This document shows positions 56,391-64,000 of a DNA stretch of 64,000 nucleotides, in pieces. The stretch is taken from the NCBI GenBank assembly GCA_036872755.1, contig JAVHNS010000006.1, positions 930,001 through 994,000 on the forward strand, read 5' to 3'. A program made the position numbers and the translations under genes. The number at the start of each line of letters is the position of its first letter. Positions within the stretch are counted from its first letter, which is position 1. The DNA comes from Orbilia blumenaviensis. Taxonomy: Eukaryota > Ascomycota > Orbiliomycetes > Orbiliales > Orbiliaceae. The notes beneath the pieces were generated by a model, which did no database searches, was not told where the DNA came from, and saw only the letters and a list, made by a program, of their open reading frames with translations.

Positions 56391-58656
56391 TCATTCTTCA
56401 TCTTCTTCCTCGCTTGGAAATATTCCCATAGCTGCTCTAAGCCTTTCCTCCCACTTCGGTGGCCAGGTAATACCCTTCCAATCCCTTACAGTATATGACG
56501 TATCCTTGCACCAAGGCTCATCGCTATTGGTATATGGCTTCAAAGGATAGTCGTAGGCTAATCTGATCCCAATTTTTATTGTGCCGCACTTTCCATCCAT
56601 TGACTCTGAAACATCGGTATCCCGGACTCTAGTACCACCGCCCGCTAGCCAGTCCTTGCCTCCAACCGCTGACATAGTCACACTCCCGGTGTCACCTTTT
56701 AATAAGTCTTTCCATAGTCCTGGATGCACTAGAACTCCAACTTCGTAGGACTGGATTTTACTCGTTGCAGAGTGTCCGCTGCCCCTAGCAGGGTTCCCCC
56801 AGGCTTGTTTACTCAAGTTTGCTGAGGTAATCATCGCCCAGTCCATAGGGACTATCGTTGGTGCCCCAATTTCATTTTCGTCGTCATAATCTTTGGTGTA
56901 TTCACAACCTTCATTGTCAGCTCTAGGAGGCGAGAAGCAGTTGTAGGTCTTGATATGAGGGGTAGCTTTCCCTCTTTCGGCCTCGACCGATACGCTAGTT
57001 GATAATCCAACGGGTGGTTGGCCCCAGACCCTGAGCATGGGCTTCAGATATTTTATTTGGGCTTTATCAGCTGGCTTTTGGGATTTGAGGAATATCGAGT
57101 CTCCGCCGTCCCAGCCTAGGACAGATGTGCGGACGTTTTCGACTGTAGGAAAGATAAGGGCGAAGTTTGGATGGTTGGAATTAGAGTTGGGGTTGGAAGT
57201 TTTGGTCAAATTGGGTGCGCGTAGAGCCTCGAATGCGTTCAATTGGCTGCCTCCCGGTCGGCAGGTAGAGAATGTTGGATAAAGTACGCTGTCAAAATAT
57301 GCTTCTCCTAGGGTTGCCACGGATGAGCACTATGGCGCGCACCTGGTATTAGTTTGGCAATCACAGATCCATGATTTCGATTACTGTAGGGCGAGCCATG
57401 CTTACTTGCATGGCGACCTCTCCACCCCCTTGTACTGGATAAAGTACCCTTCCAGCTCGATTGATCCCGTGACCACTGCCCCTTCCAACTCTAGCCAGCA
57501 CTCTCTTAACCTTCCCCCATCCAAATAATTTGTTTTCAGTACCGTTGACTGGATGGTCCCCAGGGACATGTCCAACGAAAACAGCCCTCACATTTCGGAA
57601 ATCGTATTTGGTAACTTGCTCCGTTAGACCCTTAGTCCTCCAGCCGTATGCCTTGATATATGCCATGAAGGCTTCTTTGAAGGTGTATCCTATCCCTTCT
57701 CTCCGTTCACCACTATTACTACTGCCGCTACTGCTACTGAAGTTTTTATCATCAACTAACAGCGGGAGCCTAGGAGATCGCCAAACTGCCTGAGTCATAT
57801 TTGACCAATCCCATGGAATCATATTTGCAGTGTGTATAACAATCTCCGCCGTATCATCGTGATAAAACAGTACAAGCATCTTGGTGTGATGCGTTCCAAA
57901 CGGATCGGGCATATATGCTGTGATGAGCTCGATATCGTACCCTCCATTGGAGCTATCAGGGTCAACCAATTTTTCTCGCTCATTTTCTAATGCCTTTCTG
58001 CTCGCATCTTCTTTCCTCCAATTGCCATGAATGATTTTGATTTTAATGCTCTTTGCCACATCTTCGTCCAGATGGGAGACCATCCATTCCAGATCGTGCA
58101 TGAAGTTGAAAGACCATATTTCACGTATCAAAGGAGAGCCAAGGATATCAGATATTGTGATCGTGTCGATGTTTTTATTTATGGTTAGGTTTCTGATATG
58201 TGTGAGTTTGAACGGCGAAGATATTATCAAATCAGCGTTGTCTGATATCTCCAAGGGTTGGGTTTCTGTGCGGTTGGCAGTTTCCGCTAAGCTTGAGACG
58301 ATGGCGGGGCTATTAGTGGAACTTGTGACGGTGGCAACCATGCTAACAGCGGCAGACTGGCGGCGAAGCGGAGGCGGGGAGATGTCACGGTTTAAGGATG
58401 ATGACGGCGAGAGCTTGACTCGTTTTGAGGAGCGCTCCGACGATGACATCTCTGATATATTTTTTGAGCTAGCCTTGGCCCTGGAAGGCCCTGAAACTTT
58501 TTGAAGGAATGCCGTTGTATGGAGTAATTGTCGATATGTTTTGAAGAAGTTGGGCTGGAAGCGAGTAGCGATAGTTGACCAAATGCTTTCTATTTGAATT
58601 CGCGTGCCCAAACCGCAGACGCGCGAGCCTTTAGCCACAGGAATGCGCGATACCAT
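56391..58656 (-). CDS. TDP1: Tyrosyl-DNA phosphodiesterase 1
   Basis: Two exons on the minus strand, 58656-57406 and 57329-56391, encode 729 residues; the 76-nt intron falls between codons and restores GEVAMQCSSVATLGEAYF. The enzyme removes stalled topoisomerase I peptides from DNA 3' ends. Both HKD half-sites of the phospholipase-D superfamily are present: GTHHTKMLVLFYHDD near residue 257, followed by HTANMIPWDW, and TPHIKTYNCF near 541, followed by MITSANLSKQAWG near 588. Flanking blocks WSFNFMHDLEWM and GWRTKGLTEQVTKYDFRNV also fit. Residues 1-69 form a basic, acid-poor extension (TRFQPNFFKTYRQLLHTTAF) with mitochondrial-presequence character. The alternative ATG 58449 (MSSSERSSKRVKLSP) gives a nuclear-type N-terminus with KR basic patches. 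Two isoforms by leaky start are plausible. Confidence 0.95.
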
Positions 58657-59309
58657 ATGCCCTCGTTTCCGCTTTTAGAAGTTACCGGTGACCAGGTTTT
58701 CGCGCCGGTCTATAATATCAATGATTGCACAAAAAGTAGACCGGCTGGTATATACTAGGAAGGTCCCTTGAAGCGACCGCCAATGGCGTATGATTGATAC
58801 ACGGAGTGCTTGAGTTCGAGCAAGTTTCGTTCGCGGATTGTGGCAACAAAGTACGAGGGAGTAAACGGGCAAACTGGTATGCCACTGAACAACACCATGC
58901 TGTCTGATTCCAACGAGACCAGTGCCACCTAAAGTTCGCTGTTTTATACTTTGTGTTTTTCATTTCACAACGGCCTTACCCAAAAAAAAAAAAAAAAAAA
59001 ATGGTAACTATAATATAACAGGAGTGAGAAAATTCTTTCATGCGCTAAGCATTGAATATTGGATGGCACTGGTCGCGTTGGAACTAGACAACATTGTGGT
59101 GTTCGACGGCACAACAGTTTGTCCATTTAGTTGCCCTGATTTGGTCTCGTTGGCCCTGGTCTCGTTGGTAACCAGACACAAAGTCGAAAATCTACCCCTC
59201 GTAACAAAGCGTGTGCAACGTGACGCCGAAAAGGGCGATGCGGCGGCAACACGGAAAATGCAACAAAGCCATTGGCATGGAATACGAGACTACTTTAACT
59301 GCATAGACC

Positions 59310-59359
59310 TAGACACGCACGGTTGTGGTCAACAGCGTCCGGGACCAAGACTAGACACG
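59310..59359 (+). repeat. 27-bp dispersed sequence with flanking direct repeat, copy 3
   Basis: The core at 59325-59351 starts GTGGTCAACAGCGTC and ends GGGACCAAGAC, two changes from copy 1. TAGACACG occurs at 59310-59317 and again directly after the core at 59352-59359. The 7 bases CACGGTT separate the upstream repeat from the core. Confidence 0.75.
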
Positions 59360-59571
59360 TATATGCTCCACAAATCTTAGGATAAAAGGAAAATACGTCT
59401 ATTCTCTGAATATCTCCTTCAAGATACCCGGCCTCTTAGGGTACTGGTGGAAGTGTCGCTATAGACATGCATGGTAGCCACTCTCGATCTCTCTCGACAG
59501 TGCAACACCGCCCCCACTACCCCTTGACCTCTGAAACTACTCTTGGAAGCATCATCATTCGTTCTAGAAGT

Positions 59572-60180
59572 TCATTCAAACTTATTTTTGAACTCATAGC
59601 TAGCCCCAGCGGTCTGAATCTTCATTCTCCCTCCGCCTTTTCGCCTCCATAACCTGCCGCTCCCTCTCCCTTTTCGCCTTTTGCATTCTCTCTGCGTTCC
59701 TTTCCTCCGTTCTGTCACCACCTTCTCCATCCCCGCGATACTTTTCACTCTCAACGACTCTATATGCTCCTTTCTTCCCTTCAGCCCCTCTATATAGGGG
59801 AGAAAGTATCTATCCTTAACCCTGAAAGCCTCCGCCACAATGGCTTTCCTTTCGAGGGTGGCGACCCGATCTTCCTCAATAGCTATCTGAACTTTAGAGG
59901 CCGCCAGAAATCAGAGTGATATCGCCTTGCCTTCGAACCCCGGGACGTATAGGCCCTAGAATAGTCTAAACACCTTCCGCGGGGAGACTGCCAAAATTCG
60001 GGCTCGACATGCGACGTCCCATGCCACAACCAAGGTCTTTCCGTTTCTCATCCAAACGGAAAAGGGGGGAACAAGGTCTTCCAAGCTGTGCAAATAACCC
60101 GAAATATGCCGTTGGCAATCAATTGATGCTGTCCAAGCGTCCGAGAAGTCCACGTGGGCTCGCCTCTCTACACTATCCAC
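59572..60180 (-). pseudogene. Possible degenerate coding remnant
   Basis: Minus-strand segments with protein-like composition: SVERRAHVDFSDAWTASIDC and YLHSLEDLVPPFSVWM (60180-59956). Then, after stops, a charged helical stretch IAIEEDRVATLERKAIVAEA and RVKDRYFLPYIEGLKGRKEH (about 59905-59572). A stop interrupts the second piece upstream and no good splice joins them. The plus ORF 60515-60781 (TEEQILHLNHNLQPPASTDR) also looks non-random. I recognise no family; it could be a decayed transposable or orphan gene. Confidence 0.25.
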
Positions 60181-61497
60181 GACTAGAATATCCTCATCCG
60201 TTGTGGTTTTTTACTTTGAAGAGTTTTTCTTCTCTTCACTAGACAGCGCTTTAACGTCATTGTCTGGTGTGACGATTTTATTATAGAGGGCTGTTTCCCT
60301 CTCTAGACTGTGGAGTTTGTCATCCCCCGAGGCAGACCGTAGCCTCCCAGCCCGGCCACATTGCGGACCGTTTCTCCACCAACGGACCCCTCTTCATTAC
60401 CTCAACCCCCCCCTCGCTCATATCTCAGAGCGAATTAGCTAGGCTCAACAAGAATAGACAAAAAAGGGAGAGAAGTAAATATAACATTGGGTATACTTAC
60501 GAGCCGACTCGCTCTTGGAATCTAAGGATGAGAGATCTCTCAGCACCTTGTCAAAAACTGAGGAGCAAATCCTCCACCTCAACCACAACCTGCAGCCACC
60601 GGCATCCACAGACCGCATTCCTGGTCTTGGACAGGACAGTAGCATCCTTAAAGTTTTGTCGCTGGGAAAAGATACAGCAAGTCTCACAATGAGAATCTGC
60701 TGCAGAGGCCCAAATAGCAACGGTGGGAAAGAGAGGAGGGTGAAAACATGGGGGATGGTCTTTGGTCCACTAGTAGATTAAAATATTAAACTAGATTCAG
60801 GATAGAGCAATTTGAATTTACATTAGAGAGAAAACTTACTAAAATAGTATCAAATATACGCCAGCATCAAAATCTATTTTGTAGTTTTATTGTCAACAAT
60901 CAAATCCTTGAGGGTGTGCAAAAAGATCAAAAGAAATTGGGGGTTGATCATAGCGGCGACATTTTGAGCGACAGCTCTTCCATGAATCAGATCAAATAAA
61001 TATAGCATTTCTAGGGCAGCCAGGAACAGGGTATAAAATAGCATCTTGATTCTATAGGAAAACTAGAACCATGTTCGGAGTTACTTGATAGCGACGGGGA
61101 AGGTGTAGTCAAAAATTAAATTGGAGTAGTCCTTGCTCGAGGCAATTGAAGACCTGAGCTAGAGAGAAGGAGGAAGGGAAGAAGGGAAGCTAAGGGAGAG
61201 TGTTGAAAGTGGAAGCTCTGGCTTTACTTAGATAAGAGCCAATCGCTATCGGCGAGGAAATTCGAGGTCTAAAGTCCTTACATAGTCTTTCATTGAAGCC
61301 ATTAAATGCCCTCCGCTGAGGTGAGACGTCTTCAATACCATCAATGGGATATTTTTGTGATGTTTTCAACAGCACATAATATCGCCCTTACCTATAGCTA
61401 AATTTAAGACTTTCATCATCAAGTTCATTGCATCTTTTCCTCAACCATCACCAACATTCTCACACTTTCTATCGATTATCTGGAGATATCATTCATC

Positions 61498-63884
61498 ATG
61501 TACGGAGTTATCCACCATCGGAAGGATGTTCAAGACGTCACGGTCTGTGGCTATGACGAGGACGAAGTTGATACCTTTCTTCTTCGAGCCATGGATAAGA
61601 AACTTCGTGTCGGCTCTCAGTCCGCGCCCGTAATCATTAGCCCAGAGCAGATGAAGAAGAAGAAGAAACGACGAGACCGGGACCGGGAACGGGAAAAATC
61701 TTTCAGAAACCCGTTCAAGGAGAGTCCAATCACTTATGGCATGTCGCCAGCAGAAAAGGGGCGTCAGAGGGCTCCTGCTTGGTTTAAAACTACTCGCGAG
61801 ATCTTTGAACTTGGAGGCGAGCCTGATTCACGTATGTATCTCCCACAATCGTTAATCTACATCAAAATGGCATAGGTCATAACAAGTATATCGGGGATAC
61901 AGTCTCAAAAACTCCGAGAGGACAAGATCTCAAGGACTATCTCTTGTACCAGGGGATCCATATGGGGGTCGGGTCCGATGTCACCTTAGCCATAACTGGC
62001 GGGAAGACATTCAATCTTCACCGTTTCATTCTTTCCCAAGCCCCCATGTTCAGAGAAGCTTTTGAACAGCTTGGCAGCGATATATCTCCTTTCTATTGGG
62101 ACGCAATTGATGACTTCGTCGACATGGCTGCCGTTGAACATATCATCAACCGTATGTATGGTAACATGGGAGACAAATACTACGAAGCCAAAAACTTGAT
62201 TCCAATAATGGGGGTTTGTCTCCAGTGGGGTCTTGTCAGTTGGTTCCATTCGTATTTGGACCGGTTCATGTCCCGCCTTTCGGCTGAGAATATGACTGAA
62301 ATAGTCGACTTTGCTATGGATGAGTTCTATGGAGAGTGGGCAGAGCCACATATCCTTCCAGTGATCAAACATTACATGGCACGCTATGGAACTCATCTCG
62401 AACTGAAGACCTGGAGGGCTCTCCCAGTCGACTGGGTCGTCCAAATCCTTTCTTATGATGGATTCATTCTCACCGACGTCCGAGCCGAGGATGTTAGGAA
62501 GGAACTTGGATACTGCAAAGTCGTTATGGGTCACGAATATGAGCGCTGGAACTTTGCCCGCAGCATTTACTACGACCGTCTAGGTCTTGATGAAGACGTT
62601 CTTCGCCAATTAGAACAGAATCGGGTTTTCCCTGACCATATCACCGCCGAGGTTATTGAGGAGCAACATCCTTTGTTTGAGCTTTTGAATAGCCAAGGGA
62701 TGAAATACTGCAACATGAGTCCATTGAATTGGAAACAAGTTCGGAAGGAGCAGCTTCTAGCAACAAGCAGTCTTATTGATCCATCTGTCCTTGCCGAAGG
62801 TATCTTCAATGCTGTTCGGCTCCGCAGATGCGTCGAAGATGCACATTTGGACAGTACGAAGCTTAATCTAACCTTTCCGGTTGATCCTAACTATCCAGAT
62901 GAAGGAAAAAATTACGAGGTCCCCAATGTCGATCGCTACATATTCCGCCCTCGCCGTGTCGAGCTTCAAAGAGATCCAACGCAATTCCCGAAGATTGAAA
63001 AAGACGGCATCCCAGTCCCCGGGGAGGTCGAGTACCCTCAACTAACCCCTTTCCCTCCAATTCGATTTTCGGTTGAGTTTCAATTCCATCGTGGGATCGG
63101 GGCTATGAAAACCAGTGCACCCCTTCGCGCAGAACCTGTTTTCTACGGTGGAAGTTGGTGGCAGTTTTCTATCCAAAAACTTCACGATGAAGCGGAGCCA
63201 GCGGAAAGAATCAACATGTATATCCGTCGTGTAGGAAAACCTATCCCTCGCCCTGCATCTGCACTCTCTAGTGTGTCAGTTGCCACATTTCCAGACATAA
63301 ACTACGGAGCGCTCACCCGTGAACATTTGGAAGGCCATTACGACGAAAATACTCTCGATAAACTTCTAGAGGGAGAGTCTTCATCTACGGAGTTTTACTA
63401 TGACCAACGTGAAAATGTTTGCGCCTACTTCCGAATCTTTGCCCCATCCCTCATCGCCGGTTACGACCCAGAGAAGTTCATTGTTATCTCTGGGAGCGAG
63501 TTCCCAAAAATGAGAGCCCCAGCTATCACTCGTACTACAATCTTCGAAAGCAAGCCAATGGCCTTTCCATTAGATACTGACGTCATAGTCCCTGGCCGAA
63601 CCCTCGTGCACGAGGTTGAAGAAGCCGAGGAATTGAAAGATTTCATTAATGACTCTCTATACTTCAAAGGCGAATGCGAGAGGATCTTCGAAGGCGGTGC
63701 TATAAATTTACCAAAGCAACGCGAAAGCTATCTTACAACCGTATACCAACGTACTGGTGAGGTTTTTGGTGACTGGGAGAAGGAAGGAAAAGGCGGTCCG
63801 GATCGCAATGTCACTTTGGCCCTAAAGGAGAGGGATGCAGCTTGGTCTAATATGAAGTTCGGAATTGTCATCGGGCTTGTTTGA
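61498..63884 (+). CDS. BTB/POZ domain protein
   Basis: Two exons, 61498-61831 and 61876-63884, encode 780 residues; the intron is only 44 nt and splits an Arg codon. The N-terminal 110 residues include a highly basic Lys/Arg run (MKKKKKRRDRDREREKSF), a likely nuclear localisation signal. The BTB domain lies at about 140-240: GSDVTLAITGGKTFNLHRFI, LSQAPMFREAFEQ, VDMAAVEHIINRMYGN, then a helical BACK-like region with LIPIMGVCLQWGLVSWFHSY. BTB domains mediate dimerisation and Cul3 ligase docking. The C-terminal half includes a beta-rich segment (IRFSVEFQFHRGIGAM, FYGGSWWQFSIQKLH, RINMYIRRVGKPIPRP), comparable to domains seen in other fungal BTB proteins. No TM helix. The 44-nt intron is short but canonical (GTATGT...CATAG). 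Confidence 0.87.
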
Positions 63885-64000
63885 ACTGGTATTATGCGGC
63901 CTCTTTGTTATGCTCTACGGATACTTCGTCCGATCATACAATTTATTTTATTCTCAAGCCTTTCAATTCCAAGTTTACTTTCAATAGAAATCAAATGAGC
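63885..64000. other. 3' flank of the BTB gene
   Basis: 116 bases of AT-rich downstream sequence to the window edge, with no further gene start. Confidence 0.6.

Larger units (their letters stand above)
58657..61497. other. Gene-poor region with degenerate-looking coding remnants
   Basis: Holds a 20-base A run (58982-59001), copy 3 of the 27-bp dispersed sequence (59310-59359), and about 1.3 kb (59550-60780) with several unlinked open segments on both strands that do not form a clean gene. The last 300 bases are the leader of the BTB gene. Confidence 0.5.

Overview
This window is nuclear DNA of a filamentous ascomycete (Pezizomycotina). The evidence is gene style and content: dense short GT-AG introns (44-130 nt) with CTAAC/CTGAC-like branch sites, pyrimidine-rich leaders, and families typical of this group (fungal rhodopsin-like receptor, GLEYA adhesin, Kre9/Knh1-type wall protein, PL3 pectate lyase, Clr5-ankyrin protein, Dal5-type MFS). 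The content fits a saprotroph or plant-associated fungus, but I cannot name the genus. No tRNA, rRNA or CRISPR was seen.

Layout. 0-13 kb: ELO-type fatty-acid elongase, a long gene-poor stretch, a Kre9-like Ser/Thr-rich membrane protein, a five-exon 4-TM protein with a KKXX tail, a bacterial-type PARG-fold protein with an RGG-rich N-terminus, and a hypothetical ORF. 13.9-22 kb: a tandem-ABC ATPase and a Dal5-type transporter on the minus strand, facing away from a TauD/Jlp1-type sulfonate dioxygenase; transporter and dioxygenase look like a small sulfonate uptake and cleavage pair. 23-30 kb: a membrane-anchored pepsin-fold protein lacking both catalytic aspartates, an AT-rich stretch with a MITE-like inverted repeat, acireductone dioxygenase (methionine salvage) and a secreted PL3 pectate lyase. 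32-45 kb: a seven-TM rhodopsin-like receptor, a two-domain GLEYA adhesin, a thioredoxin-fold protein and an F-box protein. 45-56 kb: a second catalytically dead pepsin-fold membrane protein, a 1101-residue Clr5-ankyrin protein and a secreted Cys-rich protein. 56-64 kb: tyrosyl-DNA phosphodiesterase, a decayed-looking stretch, and a BTB/POZ protein.

Many genes are split by introns, so I rebuilt exon chains by hand from GT/AG sites, reading frame and family motifs. Several proteins appear only after joining: the 4-TM protein, the TauD enzyme, both pepsin-like proteins, the Clr5-ankyrin protein and the Cys-rich secreted protein.

The most unusual signals are: two paralogous pepsin-fold pseudoproteases sharing intron positions and phases; a 27-bp sequence dispersed at three loci, twice bracketed by direct repeats and once inside an intron; a MITE-like element; and a 20-bp palindrome just upstream of the Clr5-ankyrin gene.
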